From assembly GCA_033239005.1 (NCBI GenBank), contig BSQZ01000079.1:2466001-2530000 (forward strand): a stretch of DNA of 64,000 bases. Reading direction: 5' to 3'. The notes beneath the pieces were generated by a model. That model saw nothing but the letters and a program-made list of their open reading frames with translations, had not been told where the DNA came from and searched no databases. Within the stretch, counting starts at the first letter, position 1; each line of letters begins with the position of its first letter. Shown here piece by piece: positions 1 through 12,035 of the stretch. The position numbers were made by a program, and so were the translations under genes. This DNA is from Lamellibrachia satsuma (taxonomy: Eukaryota; Annelida; Polychaeta; Sabellida; Siboglinidae).

Positions 1-830
1 GCCTGCCTGCATACAAAGTCAGGACATTTCTGAACATTGATAGGAAAATAAACAATGTTTTTTTAATACATCTATGTGTGATGCTAAACAAACAAACTGC
101 TAACTCCCCCTCCCCCAACCCCCCTATCAAAACCAATTTTGTGTCATAAATCAATGTTTTGAGATCATCCATTAATGAAGCCCATAACAACTTTTTTAGC
201 AAGCATAAAAAGGTTTATATAACGAATGGAACAAATTAGCTAATGGTTGTGTTAATGACAGTGTGAATAATGTTTAAAAATAAAAATGACAGATATCTGA
301 TATGGGCGTGCTTTACATTGATGAAAAAAGCCACTGTGCGACTGTACTCCAGAGTAGGGTTACACGCACTTATAAGGAAAAAAAAACAAGACTCTTAACA
401 AGCCAATGATTTCCTTATACAGTTGCTTGTGGCTTTAGATGGCAAATTAGCAATCTGGTTATTTTGTTTACAAGTATTCATTAGAATGTATGCATGTTAG
501 TTTCATGATTATTTTACAATGAAGAGTAGACAGGTGAAGAATGGGGGAGCTGGGGAGGAGGTGGGTGTGAAAGAGGGCTTCAGGAAGGAGCTGGTTAAAG
601 TGGGCTGGACACTTGGAAAGAATGGAAGGGGAGCGGTTAACGAAGAGAGAGTGGATACGCTCAGAGTGGAGGGTAGAAGAAAAGGGAGACTACAAGTGGG
701 GTGAAGAGTGAGAGATATAGGGAGTGAAACGGGATCAGTGATGGAAGGAAACAAATCGAGGACCAGCGTCGATGTCAGCCTCACCCTGGACTTCTAAACT
801 ACGAGGACAGCAACAAATATGTAGTCTTAC
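1..830. other. EIF2B5 intron 3 (partial), with repeat debris
   Basis: No further EIF2B5 exon is visible here. Positions 1-60 resemble 24753-24800 (GCCTGCCTGC followed by an AAACAATGTTTT-like tail). Positions 385-455 are a degenerate copy of the 'CAATGGCTTCCTTGTCCACTTGC' repeat. A LINE remnant lies at about 520-740. Confidence 0.5.
520..740 (+). mobile_element. Decayed LINE 3' end (RT C-terminal tail)
   Basis: Frameshifted plus-strand reading shows a LVKVGWT...GKNGRGAVNEER...VEGRRKGR pattern, like the WxGH(V/L)xRM...EGRR(R)GRPxxRW tail of many non-LTR retrotransposon ORF2 proteins. It is too short and decayed to assign a clade. Confidence 0.4.
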
Positions 831-1016
831 TTGTGCTTCTCTATGACCGATGCGAGGTTGATGTTAGCAACAACATCAGTGTTGACAAGAACAAAGTCAT
901 TGGTGATGAGAGAGCAGGCATCCACCTCTCTCATGGCATCTCCCATTGACATACATCCCTCAAAGACAACCGTCTTCACCTCAATGGGACTCGTACTGCT
1001 GCTCCACTGGGAGGCC
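831..1016 (-). CDS. EIF2B5: EIF2B5 coding exon 3
   Basis: 186 nt with a TTGCAG acceptor and a GTAAGA donor. It encodes [19 protein letters not shown] and [20 protein letters not shown], matching the strand that follows the nucleotide-binding-like fold. Confidence 0.92.
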
Positions 1017-4000
1017 CTGCAAGCACATCACAAGCTCTATGCCAATGGCCACAGATTGCTTTCACAATTTTCAATGAGACAGTCAATATTTAGTGATTCT
1101 CAACATAATTCCACACATGACATCATGAAAAAATTTCTTGGTTTCTTGCCAACATTTGTATTTAAAAATAGGTGCCACAAAACAAGCGATAAGCAAGATA
1201 TGACTCATGCCAAAGGGCACCTTGTACATTTCTGAGGAGTGGTGTAAGAAATACACTCGTTACACTTGTTGATGATTTAGAATAGCCCCTTTGATACCTG
1301 TAGTCGCTAAACCTCCATCAAAATACTAAAAATAAAACCTCATCCCTCATTTATGTTTACAAAAAGTTCTGATGAGAAACAAGGATTGTTTTATTTGGCC
1401 TATAATACATTACATACATACAATTCTACAATCAACTTGAATCAAACATTTCAAGTTTCATTAGACATCTTATTTACTCACAAGAAACTTGGTTGTCATC
1501 TCTAGATATTTTGGGCTTTTCACATGGCCTTTGTTTGAGATTTCAACCTAGTTTCTTGTGAGGTGCATAAATAATCAATCAATTTATTTTGTCTTGGACA
1601 TATAAAAGAAGCCATGTGCACAGTATGTGAGATTAATGTAATGAAATAATGAGAATTGTTTTTGAAAAGGAGCAAATAAGAAGTTAGAAACATATAAATA
1701 GCTTACCCCAAACCTCGAAAAAAAAATTTAATATTACTGTATTCTTAATTTAGACCAAAATCAGTAAAATGTTTAATGAAACAATCCAAGAAACATGATC
1801 CAACTATTCAAGTATATCAAGTTTCTTCTCTGTATGGATCCAACAACTTTTATTAAATGGGTATGAAAATATTGATAGAAATATTTTTGTATCGCTAACT
1901 AGAGGACATAAATTAACATTAGTGAAGGATCATCATAGATTGCATAGCAACAAGAAAAGGTGCCTTTAAGCATGCAGAAAAATTGTTGGACTCTCAATAA
2001 GTCAATGGCTTCCTTGTCCACTTGCTGGGGATTTTGCCTTGGATGGCCATCTTGTTAAATCTTGTTAAACAACTTTCCTGTCACAAACTTACTCAATATG
2101 TGCCTTGATCTGGTCAGCATGACTGCTGCAGAACACAATGATGGACTGGATACCAGACGCCCACAGGAACTCGAGGGTGTAGTCAATCAGTGGCAAGTTG
2201 GCCAGAGGCAGCAATGCCTGGAAGGCAACACACTCATGATACATTAGATGATCTCTGTCACTTGTTGCTACTACAGAAAGTATGCACATTCAAAACTCAC
2301 TTTACAGTCACCTCAGTAATACAACCACCTCACCATTATGGTGACCCTGGGACAATCCCAAATTATTTCCATAAGAGAAAAGTATTGGACTTCAGTCCCA
2401 CTAATACGATCACCTCACTATTCAGGTCACTCTGCCCAAATAAGGAGGGTGACCTTAATAGTGAGGTTCCACTGAACATGTCTGAGTTAATGAGTTCTGC
2501 ACAGTAACCGTTGTGATCCTATGGAAAGTAAGTCACATCATAATTTTAAAAAAAAACTTTAATTATTTTGGTTTGGAGTTACTTGTGCAATGTCTCTGCA
2601 GTTGTCATACTTATTAGAATATGTTGTTTAAAAAAAAAATCTGAAGTAACGCTTATGCAAGGGATCGATATTCTAAATCACTAACATTTATTTCATCGAC
2701 TGTGTGCAAACAAATTGGTAAAAAAGTTGCTATGAGCGAAATAATTATGGTCATCGGATGACAAAAACATGCTTTGCAAGAAAACGCCTATACCCAAATT
2801 GGCTACAGCATGTTCAAAATGCGTCACTGTATGTTAAAACACAACAAATTAAATGTAAAAATCATGAAGTGATTATTACGAATAGTTGCATACAATTTTA
2901 TCCAATAAAGTGAAACAATGTCATATGTTAACATCAACAGTCACTGGTGTGTCAGACTAAACAAGTGACTAGTGTTCCATACCAAGACTTCTTTATGCCT
3001 CATTGAATTTGAAAAAGTTTATTTTGTCAGGCGTTTATACTCCTAGTGTAGCTTATACTCCTAGTATATATACTCCACTTCTCTGGGAAGCATTCAGCCA
3101 TACTGCAATGACTGTGTGAAGACTATTCGTTCACATATCCACCTCTGTCTGTAGACAGGTACTCATTTATACAGCTGAATGTACTGTGGCAACGTAGGGT
3201 GAACAAAATTGCCAAAGTGTCAAAATGGCAGCAAGAGGATTCAAACCTGGGTTCTCTTAATTGAGAGTAACATTCTAACCACTATTGTGCCCCACTAGAC
3301 TATTGACGTCGCTAACAGAGAGATGCAGCATGATTGTAAGGGTAGCCAATTTCCGTAGTAGCGAACACTTGGGGAGAGGCCACTATTTATTTTCCAATTG
3401 GTGAAATTGCTAACATGTTTCAATGCTGTTCGCAAATTTATTTTTATTATTCTAAAAATCAACTATGTTATAATATTTATTCTTTCAACCTGCTGGCCAA
3501 AATTTATCATTTGTTTATAAATCCAGAAAATAAACATACAATATGTCGAGATGCTTCCCACCATATGATGTCCAAAACAACTACATGTGTGAGTAAAAAT
3601 AATTACTGACAGATGCATATTTTGATAGCTTGTCTCTAGAAATAAATTTCAATATGTGGCTGTGCACAGCATAAGTGCTGAAACATGATCATATCCCTAA
3701 ACAAATTCAGGCAGCGATAAATTGCCAAAAGGGTGTTACCGTGTACAGTCTCAAATTCACTTACCATACCCGCATGTGCCACCATGGATATATCCTAATA
3801 TCGCTCACATTCATGTAAACAACCCCGCTGTGCAAGTCATCTGGTACAGTCTGTTATCGTCGCCATATTTCAATGGTTCATATCGCATTTTAAAACAGCA
3901 TGAAAACTTGTATTATAAAGTAGTTACATAGTGGGCCGTATGTTGTCAGGATCTCAAAATGTTATTGAATACTTTGCAATATTGAATATTGGCCAATGCC

Positions 4001-4253
4001 AATGGCAATGGCGAGTGACGCAACTGCTTAGAATATGACGATATATTGGAGTACGACATGCTATTTTATCACAATTTACCCTTGGCCTGTGGTGAGTTAA
4101 TGGGGCAAATCTTGTGTTGAAACTGTCAGCTATGACAACGGCTTGTAGGACTTCTTCTTGTTTAAACTCCTCTCGCTTTGACAGCTTCTTCTTCGACATG
4201 GTCGCTGACATGTGCGACATTGCATTATGGGAAATGGCGATGGTCGAATCCAT
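831..4253 (-). CDS. EIF2B5: Translation initiation factor eIF2B subunit epsilon, N-terminal part (3 exons; gene continues off the left edge)
   Basis: Catalytic epsilon subunit of the eIF2B decamer, the GDP/GTP exchange factor for eIF2 in the cytosol. Exons on the minus strand: 4253-4080, 2217-2093 and 1016-831. They join in phase (0, then 2) into 161 complete codons. The protein shows [20 protein letters not shown], then [18 protein letters not shown], then [20 protein letters not shown], which is the nucleotidyltransferase-like N-terminal domain of eIF2B epsilon in the expected order. Splice sites are GTAAAT, GTAAGT and GTAAGA donors with TTCCAG and TTGCAG acceptors. The first in-frame ATG with a good context is at 4253; a second (ATG at 4199, ACC before it) would give a protein 18 residues shorter. 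The beta-helix and the C-terminal HEAT-like catalytic domain lie outside the window. Identification is by family recognition only. Confidence 0.93.
1017..2092. other. EIF2B5 intron 2
   Basis: AT-rich intron. Positions 1980-2062 hold a copy of the dispersed repeat with 'CAATGGCTTCCTTGTCCACTTGC' (other copies near 19605 and 54085). Nothing else is recognised. Confidence 0.5.
1980..2062 (+). repeat. Dispersed repeat, 'GGCTTCCTTGTCCACTTGC' family (copy 1)
   Basis: Shares TTGGACTCTCAATAAG, CAATGGCTTCCTTGTCC and GGATGGCnATCTTGTTA with 19600-19695 and 54080-54160. A weaker copy is at 385-455. Possibly a SINE or LINE tail. Confidence 0.6.
2093..2217 (-). CDS. EIF2B5: EIF2B5 coding exon 2
   Basis: 125 nt with a TTCCAG acceptor and a GTAAGT donor. 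It encodes [17 protein letters not shown] and [14 protein letters not shown], the [17 protein letters not shown] signature of the family. Confidence 0.92.
2615..2745 (+). repeat. Dispersed repeat, 'GATCGATAT...AATCACTAACA' family (copy 1)
   Basis: Similar to 4765-4920: TAGAATATG, a short A-run, AATCT, GCAAGNGATCGATAT and AATCACTAACA occur in the same order, and both copies end near AAACAAATnnnTAAAA. Lies in EIF2B5 intron 1. Confidence 0.55.
3050..3300 (-). mobile_element. tRNA-derived SINE (copy 1)
   Basis: Read on the minus strand, it has a tRNA-like head with GAGAACCCAGGTTTGAATCC (B box), then AATTTTGTTCACCCTA, a TATAAATGAGTACCTG segment, a CAGACAGAGGTGGATATGTG segment and GCTGAATGCTTCCCAGAGAAG. 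The same order occurs on the plus strand at 37230-37555 and partly at 21060-21360. It lies in EIF2B5 intron 1 and lacks the 3' tail. Confidence 0.75.
4080..4253 (-). CDS. EIF2B5: EIF2B5 coding exon 1
   Basis: 58 codons ending HHRPR before a GTAAAT donor (phase 0). It is rich in in-frame Met codons near the start (ATG at 4253, 4220, 4211 and 4199), so the start is ambiguous. The conserved part begins at [11 protein letters not shown]. Confidence 0.9.
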
Positions 4254-6220
4254 TTTGCTTAAGGAGAGGATTGGTTTTCTTGGTGAATTAACTGGGGGGT
4301 TTACGAAATAAATTTTACTGCATTCATACATATATTTAATTATATTATTATCTATGTATTGCTGACATCCCTAATATGTAATTACGGAGGGAAATATTAT
4401 AACAAATGTCACAGAACATAAACTGCACCCCTTGTGCCTAAATTAAACATTCCATCAATGCAAACGTGGAAGTGCAGACGATGTTGTCTGCGTTTGTAGA
4501 GTGAATTCTTATACGATTCTAGTTAAAAATGGAAATGTTTACAAATAAGGTGGTTGGTGGGACAGGTGATGCGACCGGAAGGTGTGTATAACACTAGTGC
4601 ATTTCGTATAGCTGCCTGACCAGATGAGATGTCAAATTTTATTCAATGTTGCATGTTGTAACTTGCGGTTTGCGTTAAAGTTTATTAGTCTTGAAATTGT
4701 TATTATTGACACTGAAGCCACGTAATCAAGTAATGCATACTGGTCGGTGTAGTTTTCAACCTACTTAGTAGAATATGCCGTTAAAAAAAAATCTCAAGAA
4801 CCATTTTGTGCAAGAGATCGATATACCAAATCACTAACACTACAGCGACTTCATATATGACTATGTCTATGCACAGCAAACAAATGATTAAAACAGTTGT
4901 TTTTAGTGAAAAACTTACGAATATTGAACGTCCGAACCATGTCGCACTAGACAAGGAAACTGGTGAATTTCAACCTACATGTATGGCAAGCCGTACAGAC
5001 AATTTTTTTTCTTTTACCACTTTGTTCCAATTATTTTAACTTTGTATTATAATCAGGTTTGTCATGGCTCTTTATAAAATACATACACATATACTTGCAT
5101 TGAACATGTAATGTTAATGTAGTAATTTATCTCGTATATTTAACACATTTTTATTATTTCTACTTTTATGACAAGACTGGCTTGCCATATATCTACCACA
5201 AAAAGAGCGATTATTGTCACATGGCTAAGAATGAGGCACGCATCAGCGACGCACAGTAATATAATGCCTGGTAGGCATGCAAAGTTGTTTTTTATCAAGG
5301 TATGAATATCATAAAAGTGTTCCGTGTTATATTATATATCAAAATATATTTTGCTCAGACAAGACTCAGTATCGTTATTGTCGTGAGACAGACGCTGTAA
5401 AGTCTCTAACGCAATATCAAGCGAGATTTCAATGGGTTGAAAATTGGAGTGGCATGAAAACTGCACTGGTAACTATAGAGGTCAGACCACAGTGCAAAAT
5501 TGCATTGCCATTGGAATTGGTGGCCATGTTAACGTTTTGTTTGATTATAAAAAAACTTGACTCTACACAATTCTGAAATTTGTTTACAGCAACTGCCATC
5601 ATCTCATTGACATGCTGACCAAGTTTTGTCAAAATCACTTACCTCCAGCTCTTTAAAAACACCCCCAAGTGCAATGCCCATCAACGTTTACAAAAATATC
5701 CATGTATTCATGCGCCCAAATGTCCCATAGCAGAACAATTCCCATAAATCCATCTGCCTAAAAAAAATCAACTATTTCACAGCCAACAGCTTCTACAAAC
5801 AAACCTGTGAATATGCCTGCTCAACTGCACTTATGTCACATCATATGAAATGCTTAATTTCACATAATAATTATCACAATTTAATGCGCCATACATTCGT
5901 GTGAAACAATAAATAGGAAGTTAAACTGTGATCTTACCCCGGTAGTCACTGTTAGATACTCCAAGCCAAGGTGTCCCTGTGGTTGTTCAACCGGAAACAG
6001 GACTTCTAAGATTTTTTTGCAGATCCATTTAATAAATGGGTCTGACCAAAGTTGCACTTCCGGCTACATTTCTAATGTGGTGCCATAATTCAAATTCTAA
6101 TGTTATAAACTTATCAATTTGTTGCTACAGAAAGTGGACATTTAATGGCACCATTTAATCTGGAAAAATTATTGTTGTCGGGACCGTAATTGTCAAATAT
6201 TTTGTGAAATAAACATATTT
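4254..6220. other. EIF2B5 upstream region and intergenic DNA
   Basis: The EIF2B5 promoter should lie within the first few hundred bases; GATTGG (reverse CCAAT) occurs at 4269-4274. Positions 4765-4920 are the second copy of the GATCGATAT repeat. No convincing coding sequence is seen. Confidence 0.4.
4765..4920 (+). repeat. Dispersed repeat, 'GATCGATAT...AATCACTAACA' family (copy 2)
   Basis: Pairs with 2615-2745, in the same orientation. Contains AAAAAATCT, TGTGCAAGAGATCGATAT and AATCACTAACA. Confidence 0.55.
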
Positions 6221-6229
6221 TTTAACAAA

Positions 6230-8720
6230 ACCTTGCCAAATTATATATGGGTGACCTCGACCATTTTTGTTTACATGTTGCCCACATTACCTGGATTGTG
6301 TGCTCTTCCTCCTTGTTCCCTGCTGTACAGGGGTGATGGTTAGGTACAGTTACAGACTTAGAGTATTGTCGAGCAAATCTTTCTGTTATTTCTTTCCATA
6401 GTTTTCTGTCAGCCGCCCCATCTCTCCATCTTTCATCCTCCCCTGATCTTCTCATATCCCTCCTCACGCGGTCCTCCCATCTCAGCTGTGGCCTTCCCCT
6501 TTTCCTGCATCCTTGATGTTTTTTCACCTCTGTCTGGCTTGTTTGCCTGCATCCATCCTTACCAAGTGGCCTGCACATCTCATCCTGCTTTTCACCAATC
6601 TTCCTGTTAGGCTGCATTGTATCCCAACCTCTTTCTTGAGGTTGTTCATCTTTCTTCTGTCTTTGTTATTGTTATTCCTCGAACCCAGTTGTTCTCACGA
6701 ACTTGCAGCTTGTGTTGTTGTTGTTCTGTCAATGCCACTGTCTCCAGACCATACGGGCATGTTGATGTAACAAACACTCTCAGGACTTTCCCTTTCAGCT
6801 TTTTCAAAAAATGTTCTGTCCAAGATGACTCCATCTTCCTTTCTCCAGGCATTCACTCCTACTTGTATCCAACGTTGCATCTCTACCTCTGAATGCCCAT
6901 CCTCCGTAACCATTCCTCCAAGGTACACAAAGCCATCCACTTGCTTGATCTCCTTACTGCCAAACCTGATGTTCAACTCCTCTCTCTGGTGTCCAACCCA
7001 CTTCACTTCTGTCCAGGCTCATTCTCAGTCCATGCTTCCTGAACACCCCCTTCCATTCCTCCAACACTTCTTGTAGTTCTTGTTTGCTCTGTGCTATTAT
7101 GGCCAGATCGTGTGCATACGTCATCTTCACATCTTCAATTCTTCATGCTGGTCTTCCTGCTGATTAGTTCTATCACCATGATAAACAGTAAAGGGCTAAG
7201 GTCACTTCCTTGCCTCAAATCTATGTTAACTTGAAACTCAAATCTATGTTAAATCTATGTTAACTCGACAACCCAGATCCAACCACAACTCTTCTTTTTG
7301 TTCTCTCGTACATTACTTCCACCATCCTGGCTTCTGCTTCTGGCACTCCCATCCATCTCATTGTTGCTGTCTTAGGACTGTGTCATATGCCTTCTCCAGG
7401 TCCACGAATCCCACTGCCATTCTCCCTTGCATCTTCAGCCTCTTCTCTACCATCTGTCTTAAACATCCCATCAGTTGTCCCTCTGCCCTTTCTGAATCCC
7501 TGTTGTTCTTCATCCAATTCTTGCTCTACTCTCTTTCAAAATCTCCCATCCAGGATCCTCTCTAGCAGCTTCATGATGTGACTCAGAAGTGTGAGGCCTG
7601 TCCGCCACTCATCTGGTACTTTACCTTGCCTCATACGTGTATTTAGCAGCCTCTTTGTCCATCTGATTCCACTCTTCTCCACTGCCATTACCATCTCCAC
7701 ACGCATCTCATCGATACCAGGTGCTCTCCCCTTCTTCATCCATTTCATTCCAGTTTGCATCTCTGTGTCAGTAATATCAGTTGCCTCCACTTTCGCCTCT
7801 ACATACGATGTTAATTCCAGATCGTTGTTATTTCTTTCCTGGTTCAGTAGCTCCTAAAGTTGCTTTCCCAGACTTTCAGCACTGCCTTTTGTTCTGTCAC
7901 TAACTTCCCATTTCTTTCCTTGATCACCGTCCCACTCTTCACGTCCTTGTCATTCTTATCCCTGTCTCAGGCCATTTTGTATATCATCTTTCCACCATCT
8001 TCATCTAGCTTGCTATACACGTCTGCTTCCATATCTCCTCACCTTATCAACAGCTCTCTTTGCTGCTTTCTTCTTCTGCCCGTATGCATGCATCATCCTT
8101 GCATCCAGTTGGTTTCCTCTCTCCTTGGTCTTCTCAATTTCTTTCCAGGCTTCCTTCTTTTCGCATACTGCCTCTGCAACTTCGCTTGTCCACCATCCTT
8201 GGTTACTACTCCTTGACACTCCGCCCTTTCCCAATGTTCTTCCACATAGCTCCTCTGCAGCTCCCACAAATGCTTCTTTGTACTTTTTCCATTCTTCCTC
8301 CAAACCACCAACTTCTTCACTGAGCTCTTCATACTTAACCGTCACCCGCTCCTTGTGTTCAACAGCGACGTTGTCTTTGCACCTCCACCACTTAATAGTC
8401 CTGCAGCTCACAGTCTTATTTTGTTTCTTCTTCTGCATACGCACAACAAACACCACCGGCTTGTGCTGTGTCGTGACATGCTCTCCAGCCACAGCTTTAC
8501 AATCCTTAATCTTCCATGGCTGCTGCTTCCGGACTATCAACAGATCTAATTCTGTCTTGAGCTGTCCATTCCTGTATGCTATCTTGTGGCTCTCTTGCTT
8601 CTGGAAGAAAGAGCTAGCCACTGCTAAACCATTTCTTGTCACCAGCTCCACCAGAGCTCAACCCTCTCTATTCCTTGCTCCCCATCCATATCTGCCAACA
8701 CTCTCCTCTTCACCAGGGTT
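6230..8720 (-). mobile_element. Degenerate non-LTR retrotransposon (LINE), endonuclease C-terminus to RT tail
   Basis: Minus-strand pieces in several frames line up in LINE ORF2 order. An endonuclease end with NGLAVASSFF is at about 8620, and WWTSEVAEAVCEKKEAWKE at about 8170. RT fingers with MKKGRAPGIDEM and KVPDEWRTG lie at about 7730-7600. The RT palm box is at 7118-7107. FVYLGGMVTEDGHSEVE is at about 6920, and a tail with RKRGRPQLRWEDRVRRDM lies at about 6500-6450. The palm catalytic motif reads YAHD where active elements have YADD, and there are several frame breaks, so it is dead. Wording resembles RTE/BovB-like elements, but the clade is a guess. Confidence 0.88.
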
Positions 8721-8754
8721 GACTGAATTACTTTAATTTTGTACTTGAGTAAAA

Positions 8755-8990
8755 GTAAAAGTAATTCACCTAAAAACCACTGAAATATATTGAAAATATT
8801 TGTAGTTTCGTAGTGCAATACGAAGGCCATTCCAAAGCTTAGCATAAGCGATAGAAACACATTTAGCCCTAAGTGTAGTATGAACTTTAATTTTACTTAA
8901 TTTGTCCCTTTGCCTTGTGTTATGCAAACTATCTTCATTGAAATATTTGTCAAGCATAACATGTTCACAGCTTTAAGCAAATATCTGGCA
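8755..8990 (-). mobile_element. LINE 3'-end fragment
   Basis: A minus-strand reading shows NTRQRDKL...AYAKLWNGLRIALRN, the (Y)NTRxxxxL...xGxxxWNSLP tail seen at the C-terminus of many CR1/Jockey-like ORF2 proteins. A second insertion beside the larger LINE. Confidence 0.65.
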
Positions 8991-9908
8991 TTTAAAGCAG
9001 GCCTCTAAGATATGAATTAAAAACAACAAAATGAACATGTTAGTGAAAATAAAATGATTAGACTATGTTACTAAGAATTGTTAAACAATTTAATACTGTA
9101 AATATCAATAATTATATTTGTATATACACAAATTTTAATATATTTATATATATAATATACAGTGGAACATCGTTAATCGGGACACATTGGTCCCCAGTAA
9201 TTATATCCTGATTTATGAGTTTTCCAGGTAGATGATTCATGCACACAACGATGAGTATTGTCATTTGGAGATCCTGTGATGTAATATCCAGATGACATGG
9301 TTTCCATATTATCATCATCCAGATTAATGCGGTTACGCTGTATTATATTAGATCCCAATAAAATTGATATTTACTGTACTGTAGAAACAGTGAAAGCTGA
9401 ACTTTTATTTGTGTGGTCCAAACAATAGAAATGAATACATTACAAAGGTTGAAATAAGGGGAGCCAATTATACCCATGCTTCTAAAATATGCTTAGGTTT
9501 CTGGCCAGCCCCCACACTCAAATTCAATACATAATTATAAAGATGCATTAAATATTACAAATCCTTTAAAATTCAACCTAAAATATTTTGGCTATGGTAC
9601 TATCTGACTCCCATATGATGTAGCCTTATTACAATCCATGCCTTGCATATAAAACACATAACATGAATACACTGAAACAAACATTATACTAATTTTTTTA
9701 TTATTTATACCTGTGTACCGTCCTAGTTTGGACAATTCTCTGTACATAAACTGTCAGTCATATTGCACAACCGGGCGACACAAGGCCCTAAATATGGAAT
9801 TACATAATTATGTTTATTAATTCTTTAAAGTAACAGTATTTTGACAGTTGTGTTCTCTCGTCTTAGATAGTTAAATTGCTTAAAAGGTTGATCTTTTTTT
9901 TCTGGAAA
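8991..9908. other. Intergenic, nothing recognised
   Basis: AT-rich DNA with short direct repeats. No homology is visible by eye. Confidence 0.4.
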
Positions 9909-10924
9909 TTAAAATAATAATAATCTGTACATTGGTCTTCCGTGATGATACATTTCCCCAATTGGCTGTGTCTCCCTCAGTATTCGTGAATTGGGATGTT
10001 TCAGCCAAGCATACTTGATATCCGTCTTACTGACATGTCGGTATCTGGAAACATGTTATAATTTATTAATATTAAACAAGATGTCCGTGCATTCATGATT
10101 GTAATTGCTTTACTTGTAATCAAATCAATTGCTTCCACAGCCCATATACATAAAGACATTTGGCTGGATTGTCCAAATGTATAAAACATTACCATTCCCC
10201 TGTACATTTAGTTTTACTTGCCCTACCATTTCAACCCTACCTATACAGTCCCTCTGTTTGACATCTACCCACCCATACAGCAGATCAGCTGCTACATGAT
10301 GGCACTCGTACATCCTGAGGGGACACTCGCATGTAGACGTGTTGATGCCCTATGCATAATTGAGTTCAATTTGAAACAATAAATTAATTTACAAGAGACA
10401 TATACAACTGTCAAAAATAGTTCAGGAATGTGAATATTTTGGACTGCTGTAAATTAACATAACAGGTAATGAATATTAACATAAACATAATACAGTAAAT
10501 ATCAGTATAACTCATATCCTGTCAGATAAATCCGTAATATATCTAGACAGAAAATGCAGGCTTAGCTTAAACAACATAACATCCTGGTCTTGTTCATAGT
10601 AGGCCTACATGATATTATTCTTAAGTTTTCCTAGTCACCTTAGCAAAGTGCGGCCCTGTTACCTATAATGATTCATATAACTATATCTATAAGGCTAAAC
10701 CTTAACCATGCCTAGGGCCAGACTAATCCTAGGCTAGCCTAAGGCCATGGCATTGGCATTGACATTGCCCTGGCCCAAGCCCAAGCCAACATTGAGCTTG
10801 TCTGAGTGCGCTAAACTAGTTTTGACATAGTATATATTAATGTAAGCATAACGAAGTTTCACTTAAAGTTTAACCTGCTATTAAATTAAGTACTTACTGT
10901 AACTTTGTAAGATGTGTCCCTCAT
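9909..10924 (-). CDS. Possible SWIM-type zinc-finger protein (short, three candidate exons)
   Basis: Candidate exons on the minus strand are 10924-10898 (GTAAGT donor), 10349-10273 (CATAG acceptor, GTGGGT donor) and 10044-9909 (TTTCCAG acceptor, stop TAA at 9911-9909). They join in frame to 79 residues. Exon 2 carries CECPLRMYECHH, fitting the SWIM pattern CxC...CxH, followed by VAADLLYG. Exon 3 continues YRHVSKTDIKYAWLKHPN, which matches how SWIM domains of invertebrate orphan proteins usually run on (hxSxTDhxxxW). The SWIM domain normally lies at the end of a longer protein. The exon 1 frame is open only back to a TGA at about 11003-11005, so this may be the 3' end of a larger gene, a domesticated transposon remnant or a pseudogene. 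Splice sites are inferred. Confidence 0.4.
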
Positions 10925-12035
10925 TGACGCCTTGACAGCTGCTTCGTCCCTTCCATGTGGAAGCAATCGGGATCGTATAAAACTTTTAAAATATGACCGC
11001 CGTCAACTGCCAGCTAACTCTTTCTTTGTAATTTAATCTTCCCTGCTGTATAGTTCATATAGAACTGGAGCGAAAATGCCATGGTACAATTGATAAAGGT
11101 ACAGTAAAGCAATAAATTGGTTGTAAACAATAAGGTAATTAGGTGGGCAATAAGACGCGTTGCTCGGGAGGTCGCCAGACGGCTTAACCACCGTGGAACC
11201 TCGCAACGTCTCGTGACCCAGTAACGCATCCTATAGAAACATTGTATAGTATTATAGATAAGACAGTACAAATACAGTCGTATGCATAAAAGAGGTGTAA
11301 GATGTAAACTGTAAGATGATTGCAGTAGTTCCTGCCTTCGACGGACCCAGCACATTGGCTGCTTACCAGAAAATATGGAATTGGTGCATTCGCATATGAA
11401 ATGGTAAATTGCAATATTAAGTGGCACGGGAAATGTGGATTCCAAATTGATGCTTTGAGATTGGATGAAAAACAAAGTAAAACAATTATCAATTGTACGT
11501 ATGGCCATTGGTAATGCTTAATCAACTTTCGCATGGCATGTGACACCTGATGACATACATTTTTGGTTGTTCATGTCCACTTTGTTATTTTTTATTGTTG
11601 TTAGCCGGCGAAATCGTTGTTTATAAATAACTGACAAATACCTTCCAAAGTATCTTAGCAGAGAACAATACAAACGTCATTATATAGAGCACTACTGAAT
11701 GCTATTCGCCGTACCACCCTGTTCCGTGCCGGTGATATGCTGGCTCAATGAATTGTCTGTTGACACGGAAGTCGTTTGTAAGTGACAAGTGCTGACATTT
11801 CAAAGCTCCTCCTCTTCCAGCAATATAAACATTGAAGTGTTGATTAAAAATTGCTTCTACTTCATCTAGAAGTATTTGTGTAGTCAGTATTATGTAACAA
11901 TATATAATTTATACTATATAACATGATTTTACTAGAAAAAAAAGAATAGACAAAGTCGCTTTAATGGATTATCAGGTTTAGCTTGTTATGCACTTATAAT
12001 ATAATAATAATATGTAAAATACTTATATTGTGCTA
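10925..12035. other. Intergenic, nothing recognised
   Basis: Several open stretches on the minus strand (11014-11546) have no family resemblance or splice support. No gene is called. Confidence 0.4.

Larger units (their letters stand above)
2218..4079. other. EIF2B5 intron 1
   Basis: Apart from the SINE and the dispersed repeat listed separately, the sequence is AT-rich and unremarkable. No exon is seen. Confidence 0.5.

Noticed and set aside
8125..8736. 203-codon plus-strand open frame
   Set aside because: It lies antisense to the LINE; the minus-strand frames carry the recognisable protein.
11014..11546. Overlapping minus-strand open frames of 164 and 120 codons
   Set aside because: Composition fits AT-rich non-coding DNA; no family resemblance and no matched splice sites.
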